Shown here: positions 16,991 to 25,613 of the stretch, piece by piece
Numbering within the stretch: the stretch's first letter is position 1
Layout: each line of letters opens with the position of its first letter
Origin: Opitutia bacterium ISCC 52
GTDB lineage: Bacteria; Verrucomicrobiota; Verrucomicrobiia; Opitutales; UBA2995
Direction of reading: 5' to 3'
Length of the DNA: 64,000 nucleotides
Assembly (NCBI GenBank): GCA_014529675.2
Contig: CP076040.1
Location: forward strand, 248,001 to 312,000
Program-made: the position numbers and the translations under genes
The notes under the pieces: model-generated
The model's database searches: none
The model's input: only the letters and a program-made list of their open reading frames with translations
Told to the model about the DNA's origin: nothing

Positions 16991-18658
16991 ATGATCCAGT
17001 TCCTTCGTATCCAAAACCTCGCACTCATGACCGAAACGTCCTTGGATATTGATCCTGGCTTTACGGTGGTCACTGGAGAAACCGGTGCAGGCAAATCGGT
17101 TCTGTTGGGAGCCTTGAGCATGTTGGCTGGAAATCGAATCGAAAAGACCATCATCAGGCAGGGCGAAACAGGCTGTGAAGTGGAGGCTGCTTTGTATTTT
17201 CCAGACTCCGAAAAGATCAACACCTTGTTGGAAGACAATGGCTTGCCTCCCTGTGAAGAGGATGTGCTGCTCTTACGCAGATCGATCAGCCGTGCGAAAA
17301 TGGGCAAGGTGTTTATCAATGGGAAGCTGTGCACGCTCTCTCTGTTATCGATGCTGGGTAAACACTGGATCGACTTTCATGGTCCTGGTGAGCCTCAAAA
17401 GCTCTTTGACTGGCAAAATCAATTGGAGCTGCTCGATTGCTACGCTGGTTCAGCCATGGATTTAGCCGTGTACCAGGAGTTGTTTTCAGAATGGAAGTCG
17501 CTCCTTCGTCAGAAAGAAGAGATCCAAAATAAATCTCAGCTTTCTGATGACGAGTTGGCCTATTACCAGACTCAGATGGAGCAAATTGATGCGGTAGATA
17601 TTATTACCGAGGCCGCGATTGAAGCTCTGGAAAGTGATTTTAATCTAGGGAGCCAAGCGGCCGAGTTGGTTCAGTTACTTCAGCAAGTTGAAGATGGGTT
17701 GAGTGGGGATGATGGAATTATTCCCAAGTTAGGGAGGCTGGCGATGAATTCGAATCAGATTGCCAACATCGATAAACGGACTGCGGAATTGGCTAAGCGA
17801 CTCAACCAAGCCGTCGTTGAATTGGACGATATCAACGCCGAGTTCTTTCAATTACGCCGAAAAGCAGACTTCAACGAAATCGAAATTGCCGCCTTGCAAG
17901 AGCGGATGGACAAGTGGTTAGAGGTAAAACGCAAGTTTGGACCTACGGTGACGCAGGTCATGGAAAATCGCGAGCGGCTCTCCTTGAGGATAGAGATGCA
18001 AGCCGATATTGAAGGCACGATCGGCAAGCTGGATAACATGATTAAGCGCAAAGAAGAAGAACTTCTAAGAGCGGGTGCCCAGTTAACAGGTAGACGAGAG
18101 AAGGCCGCTACGAATTTGGCTAAAGAGACGGCGGTCCTGCTAGAAACGCTCGGTTTTAAGAAAGCTCGATTCGATGTGATCGTCTATCCTGAAGATGCCT
18201 TTCGTGAACACGGTAATTCGCGCTGTGAATATGTCTTTTCTGCAAATCCAGGCCAGGAAACACTGCCACTGAACAAGATTGCATCCAGTGGTGAAATTGC
18301 TCGTGTGATGTTGGCGCTGAAAACTATTTTGGCCAAGTTAGATGACACGCCTGTTCTGGTGTTTGATGAAGCCGATGCCAATGTCGGCGGAGAGATTGGC
18401 ACGGTTGTAGGTGATCGATTGGCAGAACTCTCTGGAAGTCATCAAGTATTCTGTGTGACCCACCTTCCCCAAGTGGCTGCCAAAGGTAAGCAACATTTTC
18501 TAGTGGAAAAGACCGCTACCGATGACGAGACCAAGGTCTCGATTGACGCCATCCATGAAGATGAAGCGGTTCGTTTGAAGGAGCTTGCTCGTATGTTAGG
18601 CAGCAGCCGTTCCAAGGTCGCACAAACGCACGCACGCGAGTTGCTGGGCGTGACTTGA
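16991..18658 (+). CDS. recN: DNA repair protein RecN
   Basis: An SMC-like ATPase of about 555 residues, the usual RecN length. It has Walker A GETGAGKS at residues 29-36, a central coiled coil (about 150-370), the signature SSGEIARVMLALK, and Walker B LVFDEADANVGGE followed by CVTHLPQVAAKGKQHF. RecN acts in recombinational repair of double-strand breaks in the cytoplasm. The start at 16991 (MIQFLRIQNLALM) matches the family; a TTG at 16949 would add 14 residues with no support. The gene is followed 31 bases later by a secreted protein gene on the same strand. Confidence 0.95.
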   Translation: MIQFLRIQNLALMTETSLDIDPGFTVVTGETGAGKSVLLGALSMLAGNRIEKTIIRQGETGCEVEAALYFPDSEKINTLLEDNGLPPCEEDVLLLRRSISRAKMGKVFINGKLCTLSLLSMLGKHWIDFHGPGEPQKLFDWQNQLELLDCYAGSAMDLAVYQELFSEWKSLLRQKEEIQNKSQLSDDELAYYQTQMEQIDAVDIITEAAIEALESDFNLGSQAAELVQLLQQVEDGLSGDDGIIPKLGRLAMNSNQIANIDKRTAELAKRLNQAVVELDDINAEFFQLRRKADFNEIEIAALQERMDKWLEVKRKFGPTVTQVMENRERLSLRIEMQADIEGTIGKLDNMIKRKEEELLRAGAQLTGRREKAATNLAKETAVLLETLGFKKARFDVIVYPEDAFREHGNSRCEYVFSANPGQETLPLNKIASSGEIARVMLALKTILAKLDDTPVLVFDEADANVGGEIGTVVGDRLAELSGSHQVFCVTHLPQVAAKGKQHFLVEKTATDDETKVSIDAIHEDEAVRLKELARMLGSSRSKVAQTHARELLGVT

Positions 18659-18689
18659 CCTGGTCAACTCCTCTCTCAAGGATCCTAGA

Positions 18690-19376
18690 ATGATCCGTAT
18701 CGTTTGTCTTCTTCTTTGTCTCCTCATTCTAAACCCTTTATCTGGTCAGCGCCGTAGCCGATTGCCGGCGCACATCGCGAAACCCAATATGGGGGATACG
18801 GTTAAACTCAACGTCTACGCAGACAATTGGTTTAAATTATATATTAATGGGAAGCTGATTGCGACCGACTCCATTGAGTTTATGCCTCACAATGTAGTAT
18901 CTGTTGATGTGCTACCTCAATTCCCTATGACGATTGCGGTGATGGCGCGGGACAATGCCGATGCGGTTACCGGAAAAGAATACGAGCATGTCATGATCGG
19001 AGATGGTGGTTTTATAATGAAGCTGGGTGACGATGTCGTCAGTGATGCCAGTTGGAAAGCCAAGTGCTATTTCTTCGGTCCGATGGAAGGTGAAGATCCT
19101 GTGGTTAAGCATATTCCTATTCCTGAAGATTGGATGTCTGTTGAATTTGATGACAGTGATTGGCGTTCTGTGACTATCTATGAAGAGGCGACGGTTCGCC
19201 CACCCCAGGTGTTTCGCGACTATGATTTTGAAGGAGCCGAGTTTGTTTGGACGAGCGATCTGGACCTTCACAATACGATCATTTTTCGTGCAACTATTGA
19301 GAAGCCCGGCTGGAAAGCTCGATGGAATACAGGAACGCCAGCGCTGCGGATAGAAGATTTAGAACGGGGCGAGTGA
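18690..19376 (+). CDS. Secreted protein of unknown function with galactose-binding-like fold
   Basis: A 228-residue protein with a short signal peptide (residues 1-19, cleavage near LSGQ) and a good ribosome binding site (AAGGA) before the ATG. The body is beta-rich. The stretch DWMSVEFDDSDWRSVTIYEE, with its repeated W and FDDSDW pattern, recalls galactose-binding-like domains found in sialidase- and esterase-related proteins. The segment WFKLYINGKLIATDS also fits such folds. No catalytic motif is visible. It lies 31 bases after recN but is not related to DNA repair. It may bind carbohydrate at the cell surface. Confidence 0.6.
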   Translation: MIRIVCLLLCLLILNPLSGQRRSRLPAHIAKPNMGDTVKLNVYADNWFKLYINGKLIATDSIEFMPHNVVSVDVLPQFPMTIAVMARDNADAVTGKEYEHVMIGDGGFIMKLGDDVVSDASWKAKCYFFGPMEGEDPVVKHIPIPEDWMSVEFDDSDWRSVTIYEEATVRPPQVFRDYDFEGAEFVWTSDLDLHNTIIFRATIEKPGWKARWNTGTPALRIEDLERGE

Positions 19377-19404
19377 CGAGGGGCACGGGGTGAATGTAAA
19401 TCTT

Positions 19405-19545
19405 TATCTTACTCGTCCTCGTCCTTAAAAATATTGGGACATCCACAGTCTCACGACCGTGGCTACATTTTGCAGTGAGCTAGGGCCATTGCTTCCAGCA
19501 ATGCGGTTAATTGAGTGGGAGGAGGAGAACGAGGAAGAAGAGGAT
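19405..19545. repeat. Intergenic repeat cluster: pyrimidine tract and modules A and B
   Basis: TTACTCGTCCTCGTCCTTAAA at 19411 resembles CTACTCGTCCTCCTCCTTAAA at 59920, and a purine-rich inverse version lies at 19513-19540. Between them is module A at 19443-19462 (arms CCACAGTC and GACCGTGG, with one mismatch), then module B at 19483-19505 (ATTGCTTCCAGCAAT hairpin). The cluster separates convergent genes and may help end transcription, but no proper terminator is seen. Confidence 0.6.
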
Positions 19546-19557
19546 CCTCTTTAACTC

Positions 19558-20661
19558 TTAGGTGTTAAAACGAAAGAGCGCTACATCCCCGTCTGCAAAG
19601 ATATACTCCTTGCCCTCGAGTCGGTAGCGACCGGCTTCGCGAGCCGCTTGAGTGCTTCCGGCTTTAGTCAAATCTTCGTAGGATACTACTTCAGCTTTAA
19701 TGAAACCTTTCTCGAAATCGGTGTGGATGGCTGCTGCAGCTTGAGGAGCTTTTGTATTTTCCGTAATCGTCCATGCGCGGACTTCCTGTTCACCGGCTGT
19801 GAAGTAAGTCATGAGACCGAGCAGGGAGTAGGCTGATTTAATTAATCCGGATACACCCGAATCGCTGACTCCAAAGTCGGCCAGGAATTCTTTGGCCTCC
19901 TCTTCGCTCAAGTCGATGAGCTCGGATTCTAACCGCGCACTTATACATACACACTCTGCACCGTGATGTTCAGCTGCGTATTGCTTTACTTGGCCCACAT
20001 AGGGATTGGCTTCTGGATCAAGCAAATCGTCTTCTGCAACATTGGCAGCAAATAGTGTAGGCTTGGAGGAAAGTAGGAAGAAGTTCCTCAGGAGGGCCTT
20101 TTCGTCATCCGTCATTTCCAGGGTCAGGGCGGGCTTTCCTTCGTTGAGGTGAGGGAGTAGCTTGTCGATCAATTCCACTTCGGCGGCGGCTTCTTTGTCA
20201 CCTCCCCGGGCTAGCTTTACTGACTTGTGGTGTTTCCGCTCCAAAGAAGCCATATCGGCCAGAATGAGTTCAGAATTGATGACTTCAATATCCCGAATGG
20301 GATCCACACTACCCATATTGTGGATGATATCATCATCATCAAAACAGCGCACCACTTGAATAATGGCGTCGCACTCGCGGATGTTAGCCAGGAACTGATT
20401 TCCCAGGCCTTCTCCTTCGCTGGCTCCTTTTACCAAGCCGGCAATATCCTTAAATTCGATAGCTGCAGGTATAATAACCTTCGTTTTCGCAATCTCGGAG
20501 AGGGGTTGGAGTCGTTCATCCGGGACCTGCACAACTCCCACATTGGGTTCTATTGTACAGAAGGGATAATTGGCTGATTCCGCCTTGCGGGTCCGGGTCA
20601 CAGCGTTGAATAAGGTGGATTTACCTACGTTGGGTAGTCCTACGATTCCTGCCTGAAGCAT
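19558..20661 (-). CDS. ychF: Redox-regulated ATPase YchF
   Basis: A 367-residue Obg-family P-loop protein. It has [12 protein letters not shown] at residues 8-19, [20 protein letters not shown] as G3 and switch II, and a C-terminal TGS domain that ends in [15 protein letters not shown]. The NxxE-type G4 is consistent with ATP preference in YchF/OLA1. It binds ribosomes and is nearly universal. It is transcribed divergently from the rpsP operon, 154 bases away. Confidence 0.95.
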   Translation of the reverse strand: MLQAGIVGLPNVGKSTLFNAVTRTRKAESANYPFCTIEPNVGVVQVPDERLQPLSEIAKTKVIIPAAIEFKDIAGLVKGASEGEGLGNQFLANIRECDAIIQVVRCFDDDDIIHNMGSVDPIRDIEVINSELILADMASLERKHHKSVKLARGGDKEAAAEVELIDKLLPHLNEGKPALTLEMTDDEKALLRNFFLLSSKPTLFAANVAEDDLLDPEANPYVGQVKQYAAEHHGAECVCISARLESELIDLSEEEAKEFLADFGVSDSGVSGLIKSAYSLLGLMTYFTAGEQEVRAWTITENTKAPQAAAAIHTDFEKGFIKAEVVSYEDLTKAGSTQAAREAGRYRLEGKEYIFADGDVALFRFNT

Positions 20662-20750
20662 GATATGGGCGTTTTTTAGGTGAAAATGGCTCTAAAATGA
20701 AGCCGATCAGCAAGAAAGCGACCTAGGCTAAAGACAATCACAAAGTTGTA

Positions 20751-20779
20751 TTGACAAGCATTGATGCGGCCATTGTTTT
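20751..20779 (+). promoter_or_regulatory. Possible promoter of the rpsP-trmD-rplS operon
   Basis: A perfect -35 box TTGACA at 20751-20756 is followed, after 17 bases, by the weak -10 candidate TGTTTT at 20774-20779. It lies 37 bases before the rpsP start. The position and the -35 match are good; the -10 is poor. Confidence 0.35.
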
Positions 20780-20815
20780 CTTTCCTCTTTTGTTTAAACC
20801 TATTTCAGAAAACAC

Positions 20816-21376
20816 ATGGCACTTCGCATAAAACTAGCCCGTGGCGGCTCTGCCCACAACCCTGTCTACCGCATCGTGGTAGGGGAAGCGCGCACCAAGC
20901 GTGATGGCAAATTTGTAGAGTGGATTGGAACCTATTCACCTAAAGCGGCCCGCGGCCAGTTGAAAGTTAAGCTGGATCGTGTGGATTATTGGGTGGGCGT
21001 TGGTGCAAAACCAACGGATACCGTTCGCTCTCTTATTAATAAAGCACGTCGTACTCCGGCAGAAGAATTGGACGCTCCTGAAGCAAAAGAAGAAACTCCA
21101 GCTCCAGTAGTCGAAGAGACTCCTGCTGCTGAAGAAGCCCCTGCTGCTGAAGAAGCACCCGCCGCTGAAGAAGCTGCACCGGTAGAAGAAGCACCAGCTG
21201 AAGAAGTAGCCGAAGCCGAAGAAGCTCCTGCTGCTGAAGCTGAAGAGGCTCCTGTTGCGGAGGAAGAAGCTCCTGCTGCTGAAGAGGAAGCCGAAAAGGC
21301 ACCCGAGGCCGCTGCTGAAGAAGAAGCACCTGCTGAAGAATCCGACGACGAGGAAGAAAAGAAAAAGGACGTCTAA
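20816..21376 (+). CDS. rpsP: 30S ribosomal protein S16 with a long acidic tail
   Basis: The first 83 or so residues are a standard S16 (starting with ALRIKLARGGSAHNPVYRIVV, then WIGTYSPKA). S16 binds 16S rRNA in early small-subunit assembly. The protein then continues for about 100 residues made almost only of Ala, Glu and Pro in imperfect units such as AAEEAP, ending in DDEEEKKKDV. At 186 residues it is about twice the usual size. The tail is strongly acidic, unlike ribosomal proteins, and probably disordered. The gene heads an operon with trmD and rplS. Confidence 0.95.
   Translation: MALRIKLARGGSAHNPVYRIVVGEARTKRDGKFVEWIGTYSPKAARGQLKVKLDRVDYWVGVGAKPTDTVRSLINKARRTPAEELDAPEAKEETPAPVVEETPAAEEAPAAEEAPAAEEAAPVEEAPAEEVAEAEEAPAAEAEEAPVAEEEAPAAEEEAEKAPEAAAEEEAPAEESDDEEEKKKDV
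21110..21340 (+). repeat. Imperfect tandem repeat coding for the acidic S16 tail
   Basis: Units of about 18-21 bases built on GCTGCTGAAGAAGC recur through this stretch of rpsP and encode AAEEAP-type hexapeptides. The repeats are diverged at silent positions. The opposite strand shows long but meaningless open frames because of the low complexity. Confidence 0.75.
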
Positions 21377-21420
21377 CTTTAGGCACCCTTTAGGATTCAC
21401 CTCGCCGAATCCACGGCACC

Positions 21421-22128
21421 ATGGACGCAGCGCTCGAAATTGATTTACTGACGCTGTTTCCAGGAATGGCTACAGGCTATCTCGAAGAGAGTATGCTTGG
21501 TCGCGCCCAAAAGCATGGTTTGCTGTCGGTCAATGTACACGACATTCGCAAATGGGCTGAAGGGAAGCACAAGGTCACCGATGATCGTCCGTTTGGTGGT
21601 GGAGCTGGTATGGTAATGAAGCCTGAGCCACTCTTCGGAGTCATTGAATCGGTAAAGAGGGAAGAGACACAGGTTATATACATGGCGCCCGATGGTGAAA
21701 AACTCACCCAACCCTTGGCCAAGGAATTGAGCCAGGCTAAGCACCTGGTTTTTCTAAGTGGCCACTATGAAGGAATCGACCAACGAGTGCGTGATTGTTT
21801 AGTCGATCGAGAGGTCAGTATTGGCGATTATGTAATCACAAATGGCACCATTGCAGCCTGTGTTGTAATCGACGCTTTAGCCCGCTATATTCCGGGTGTT
21901 TTAGGAGAAGAAAAATCATTGACGCAAGATTCCTTCACAGCCAGTCTCCTCACCTTTCCTCAATTTACGCGCCCTGCGGAGTTCCGTGGGATGCGAGTCC
22001 CAGAGGTTTTACTCTCCGGAAATCACGCGGAAATTGACGCCTGGCGACTCGCCCAGCGAAAGGAAAATACTAAGTCAAAAAGACCCGATATAATTTCACC
22101 CGATCCAGAAGATGAATCTAGTCATTAA
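21421..22128 (+). CDS. trmD: tRNA (guanine-N1)-methyltransferase TrmD
   Basis: A 235-residue SPOUT-class enzyme that methylates G37 of tRNAs reading CNN codons. The N-terminal part has LTLFPGM and the RPFGGGAGMVMKPEP loop. The trefoil knot region has LSGHYEGIDQRVRD and then SIGDYVITNGTIAA, which replaces the more common LTGGELPA; this is a local difference in an otherwise complete protein. It starts 44 bases after rpsP. The end overlaps rplS by 17 bases. RimM, commonly encoded between rpsP and trmD, is not here. Confidence 0.95.
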   Translation: MDAALEIDLLTLFPGMATGYLEESMLGRAQKHGLLSVNVHDIRKWAEGKHKVTDDRPFGGGAGMVMKPEPLFGVIESVKREETQVIYMAPDGEKLTQPLAKELSQAKHLVFLSGHYEGIDQRVRDCLVDREVSIGDYVITNGTIAACVVIDALARYIPGVLGEEKSLTQDSFTASLLTFPQFTRPAEFRGMRVPEVLLSGNHAEIDAWRLAQRKENTKSKRPDIISPDPEDESSH

Positions 22129-22477
22129 CGAAATCACCAAAGACGCAATCCGCACTGACCTCACCAATTTTAAGGTAGGCGATGGTGTGCGTGTGCACCT
22201 CAAAATTCAGGAAGCAGGAAAAGAGCGTATCCAGGTATTTGGCGGAATCGTCATTGCTCGCAAGGGTAGTGGAGTCCACGAGACCTTTACTGTACGCCGT
22301 ATCTCCTTCGGTGAAGGTGTTGAGAAGGTATTCCCTGTGAATGCTCCCACCATCGACAAGATCGAAGTCGACCGCGAAAGTATCACTCGCCGTGCTCGCC
22401 TCTATTATATCCGTGATCGGATTGGCAAGGAAGCGACCAAGGTGAAAGAGCGCCGCCTCATGGAAGGTCGCCGCTAA
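22112..22477 (+). CDS. rplS: 50S ribosomal protein L19
   Basis: A 121-residue L19 with the typical FKVGDGVRVHLKIQEAGKERIQVFGGIVIARKG and FTVRRISFGEGVEKVFP. L19 lies at the interface of the two ribosomal subunits. It overlaps trmD by 17 bases, so translation is coupled. A strong intrinsic terminator follows 26 bases after the stop and closes the operon. Confidence 0.96.
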   Translation: MNLVINEITKDAIRTDLTNFKVGDGVRVHLKIQEAGKERIQVFGGIVIARKGSGVHETFTVRRISFGEGVEKVFPVNAPTIDKIEVDRESITRRARLYYIRDRIGKEATKVKERRLMEGRR

Positions 22478-22502
22478 GGTCGATCCATACAAATTTTCAA
22501 AA

Positions 22503-22529
22503 GCCCGTACGGAAGTGCGGGCTTTTTTT
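22503..22529 (+). terminator. Intrinsic terminator of the rpsP operon
   Basis: An 8 bp stem (GCCCGTAC with GTGCGGGC, including one G-T pair) with a GGAA tetraloop is followed by seven T residues. Confidence 0.92.
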
Positions 22530-22531
22530 AT

Positions 22532-22692
22532 AGAGTAGAACAGGCATCTTGCCTGTTCATTGGAACAAGGAGTGCTCATCATTCTGAGTACTTAGACCTA
22601 TCACGTCCCCAGATAATTTTCCCGTCACTGAGCAAAGACAGGCTGGGAAGCCTGCGCTATTTTTCTGCGTTGGATCCACCGCGGCTACTTCA
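22532..22692. repeat. REP-like modules C, D and a degenerate A
   Basis: Module C at 22532-22558 (GTAGAACAGGCATCTTGCC) matches the copy at 7879. Module D at 22637-22660 is a CAGGCT/AGCCTG hairpin followed by CGCTATT. A worn module A lies around 22671-22690 (GGATCCACCGCGGCTAC). The stretch between the rpsP terminator and the maturase gene holds no open frame of note. Confidence 0.6.
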
Positions 22693-22746
22693 TCAAAGGC
22701 GATTTTTGTTTTCAAAACTGATGCAGCCCTATTGTCTCACTAGCTT

Positions 22747-23994
22747 ATGGCCAACGCCTCCGTACAATCCAAAGCGCCATTCCACGTTATGACCAAGCCC
22801 ATCGGGGCTATTTGCAACCTGGATTGCTCCTATTGCTTTTACTTGGAGAAAGACCAACTGTTTAAGCCCGGTGACTCTCGTAAGATGCAGCCCGATGTGT
22901 TGGAAACTTACATCCGCGACTACATCCAATCTCAGCCCAATGATTTTGTATCATTTGCGTGGCAGGGTGGGGAACCCACACTGCTCGGTGTCGACTACTT
23001 CCGTCAGGTAGTGGAGTTTCAGAATAAGTTTGCCAACGGGAAAAAGATTGAGAATGCCTTCCAAACCAATGGTACCTTGCTCGACGATGAATGGTGTCAG
23101 TTCTTTAAGCAGAACGATTTCCTGATTGGACTTAGTATAGACGGTCCTCGAGATGTTCACGATGCCTATCGGATCACGAAGAAACGTCGACCCACCTTCG
23201 ACGACGTGATGAAGGGGATTCGTTGTCTGCAGAAAAACAACGTGCGCTTTAACACGCTGACCTGTGTAAACCGTAAGAATATGAAGTCGGGTAAGGAGGT
23301 CTACCAGTTCCTTAAGTCGATTGGCTCCGATTTCTTACAGTTTATTCCCATTGTGGAACGGCAGCCAGGCAAGGAAGAGGAGGAAATCGGATTTTGGTTG
23401 GCTGAGCCTCCCTCGGATACGATGGAGGAAGAGGATGATCTTCCAGTTACTCCTTGGAGTGTTCGACCCCAATACTATGGGCAGTTCCTCTGCGACATTT
23501 TTGATGAATGGATCAAGGAAGACGTAGGGAAGGTTTACGTGCAGATGTTTGATACTGTGCTTGGTAAGTGGCTAGGAGTTCCCGGTGGGCTTTGTATTTT
23601 CAGCGAAACTTGCGGCTCTGCCATGGCGATTGAGCACACTGGAGACGTGTATTCATGTGATCATTACGTCTACGATAAACACAAAGTGGGCAATATCATG
23701 GAGCAGTCGCTGGGTGAAATTGTCGAATCTCCCAAGCAAAAGAAGTTTGGAGATGATAAGCGTGATGCGCTTCCCAAAATGTGTCGGGAGTGTGAATACA
23801 AGTTTGCCTGTAATGGGGGCTGCCCCAAACAACGTTTTATGAAAACGCCTGAGGGTGAAGCAGGGCTAAACTACCTTTGTCAGGGGTATATGAAGTTCTA
23901 TGAGCACAGTAAGGGAGCGATGCAGGCCATGGCGCACCTTTACCGCATGGGTCGTCCGCCTGCTGAGATTATGAATATGCGCCAAAAGAAGTAG
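22747..23994 (+). CDS. Anaerobic sulfatase-maturating radical SAM enzyme
   Basis: A 415-residue radical SAM/SPASM protein. The CxxxCxxC cluster site is CNLDCSYC at residues 23-30, preceded by FHVMTKPIGAI as in the anSME family. The C-terminal SPASM domain has CGSAMAIEHTGDVYSCDHYV and MCRECEYKFACNGGCPKQRF for two auxiliary 4Fe-4S clusters. The enzyme oxidises the active-site Cys (or Ser) of sulfatases to formylglycine in the cytoplasm before export. Both sulfatases in this window have the Cys-type motif and are likely substrates. It does not sit beside them and appears to be transcribed alone. Confidence 0.93.
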   Translation: MANASVQSKAPFHVMTKPIGAICNLDCSYCFYLEKDQLFKPGDSRKMQPDVLETYIRDYIQSQPNDFVSFAWQGGEPTLLGVDYFRQVVEFQNKFANGKKIENAFQTNGTLLDDEWCQFFKQNDFLIGLSIDGPRDVHDAYRITKKRRPTFDDVMKGIRCLQKNNVRFNTLTCVNRKNMKSGKEVYQFLKSIGSDFLQFIPIVERQPGKEEEEIGFWLAEPPSDTMEEEDDLPVTPWSVRPQYYGQFLCDIFDEWIKEDVGKVYVQMFDTVLGKWLGVPGGLCIFSETCGSAMAIEHTGDVYSCDHYVYDKHKVGNIMEQSLGEIVESPKQKKFGDDKRDALPKMCRECEYKFACNGGCPKQRFMKTPEGEAGLNYLCQGYMKFYEHSKGAMQAMAHLYRMGRPPAEIMNMRQKK

Positions 23995-24465
23995 TCACAG
24001 CTTCATATTTGGAAACTTTCTTTGAACCTGATCCATAAGAAAGTCTCGTTCTTTCTCCATACCCTGGCTGTCGTATTCTTTGGCTAGGTTGGCCAGTTCG
24101 CGGGCGCTTTGAACGTCGGAACCCATATAGATACGGATCAAAGAGCTGGCGGACGGAAAGTTCCCACTTTCGAGGTAGTAGCGGATATGAATGAGATCAA
24201 AGCTCTGACGATCCCTGTTCAACCAGGCAGGTGAAGCTCTTAGAACTTTCTGAATCATTGCTTCTGCAGCCTCCCAATCTTTTGCCGCTATGTTTGATTC
24301 CAGTGTTTCGAATACGATCGATTTATTTACGACGTTTGCATCCTCATCTTGCGTCGCATCAGAATCTGGAGTGGGGCTACTACTTGGATCATCTCCCAGT
24401 TCCCTTAGGAGATCGCGCGCTTCTTGATTACCTGGGTTTAGGCGAGATACTTGTTGGGCCAGCAT
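23995..24465 (-). pseudogene. TPR-like protein, probably a C-terminal fragment
   Basis: The 156-residue frame begins with AQQVSRLNPGNQEARDLLREL, a typical tail of a tetratricopeptide helix pair. A low-complexity linker and further helical repeats follow. It has no signal or natural N-terminal cap and no good ribosome binding site. Nine bases upstream is the stop of an EF-G-like N-terminal fragment on the same strand. The arrangement suggests the 5' part of this gene was removed by a deletion. It could still be translated. Confidence 0.5.
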
Positions 24466-24474
24466 GAGTGACTG

Positions 24475-24543
24475 TTACGTTTTCCCCGCACCCTGGTGTC
24501 CCACCAAGGCAAAGTTTCTGATGTGTTCAGCTGTATAACTCAT
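24475..24543 (-). pseudogene. N-terminal 22-codon remnant of an EF-G-like GTPase
   Basis: On the minus strand an ATG at 24543 opens MSYTAEHIRNFALVGHQGAGKT followed at once by TAA. This is the start and P-loop (G1, GHxGxGKT) of elongation factor G-like translational GTPases. Everything after the P-loop lysine and threonine is missing. It is too specific to be chance. The TPR-like fragment begins 9 bases downstream, so one deletion could explain both. This and the next 200 bases form a 290-base stretch without an intact gene. Confidence 0.7.
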
Positions 24544-24755
24544 AGTGATTCCGGTTGGTGTTAAACTGTATAAACGCTTACGACCTCTAAGGTTACATGC
24601 ACAACCAGGATTTGCCAAGCTGTTTAGGGGAATAATCCACTATATTCTCCACTTTTTCGGTTACATTTAAGCATTCTGTAACCGGCTGAATCAGTACTAG
24701 GTTTCAACCCTCCTTAGCGCTAAGAGGATTGATAATATATCCTTACGATTTACCC

Positions 24756-25610
24756 CTAAAGGATCTGAGTGAGCTGTGTTAGCTCTGTCAGAATCACATC
24801 CGGTTCTAGGCCTTGGCATCGGTCGTCTGTTTCACGGAGACGCAGGGATCGTTCATCACCAGCAAACAATGCGGTCATTAATCCAGCTTGATTGGCCGTC
24901 CAGATATCATTGAGCATGTCATTGCCCACGTAGAGTGCCTGGTCCGGTCGAATCCCTCGTGAGCTTAGAGATTGCTTGAGCTTTTCAAACAGTTCAACTG
25001 ATGGTTTCCCCAAATGTTCCTTAAAAGACCAAACGGAGAGGTCGTCCTCAAATCCAAGATCTTCAAGTGCCCTGCCCGTAAAACTTTGCAACATGATGGG
25101 CGTGTAAAATTGAGCATTCGAAACAATTCCTAGGAGTAACTCTTTTTTATGAATGGACTGGAGAACCGATTCTAAGCCAGGCATTGGCCACACCGGGTTT
25201 ACCGCGCATTCGAATCGGATGGCCATGAACTTCAGCGTTTCTTCATCCGGAGGATTTCGTCGTAGCTTTGTTATGAGTCGCTTCCAAATCTCAAGGATGT
25301 CGACTTCAGGATAAAGAGCACCTCTAGCCTTGGAAACTTCGCGGTCCTCCTTAATTACGCCGTAGAAAGCGTCGCTCACTGAAAAGTCGAGTGGGATCTT
25401 CGAGCCGGTTGCATTTAAGAAGCTTCTTAGGACTTCCTCTCGATCCACTTTCTCAGCGATGCTGATGTCTCCAGTTCCAGAGATGACCAGGGTTCCATAA
25501 ATATCGAAAATAACGGCTCGAGTATCTTTTAATCGTGGGAGCTTGGCCTCTAACTCCGTCGGGATGGGTTCCAACGGTGAGTTCAGCTCTTTAAATAGAT
25601 TGCTTTGCAT
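24756..25610 (-). CDS. HAD-family hydrolase, possible solute phosphatase
   Basis: A 284-residue haloacid dehalogenase-like protein. It has nucleophile Asp36 in VIFDIYGT, motif II in VSNAQ, the lysine in GKPSVELF, and acidic motif IV in GNDMLNDIWTA. The residue two after the nucleophile is Tyr38 rather than Asp, as in dehalogenase-type members, so phosphatase activity is not certain. It is the last of four tightly packed genes and starts 3 bases after the glycosyltransferase. A phosphatase is needed to turn glucosyl-3-phosphoglycerate into glucosylglycerate, and this is the obvious local candidate. Confidence 0.75.
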   Translation of the reverse strand: MQSNLFKELNSPLEPIPTELEAKLPRLKDTRAVIFDIYGTLVISGTGDISIAEKVDREEVLRSFLNATGSKIPLDFSVSDAFYGVIKEDREVSKARGALYPEVDILEIWKRLITKLRRNPPDEETLKFMAIRFECAVNPVWPMPGLESVLQSIHKKELLLGIVSNAQFYTPIMLQSFTGRALEDLGFEDDLSVWSFKEHLGKPSVELFEKLKQSLSSRGIRPDQALYVGNDMLNDIWTANQAGLMTALFAGDERSLRLRETDDRCQGLEPDVILTELTQLTQIL

Positions 25611-25613
25611 GAG

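Noticed and set aside
21110-21340. Tandem units considered as a CRISPR-like array
   Set aside because: The units are contiguous coding repeats without spacers; no CRISPR array or cas gene was seen anywhere in the window.
20936-21400. Long antisense frames across the S16 tail (Phe/Ser-rich and Leu/Gln-rich)
   Set aside because: They are the mirror of a low-complexity Ala/Glu repeat and have no start signals or protein-like composition.
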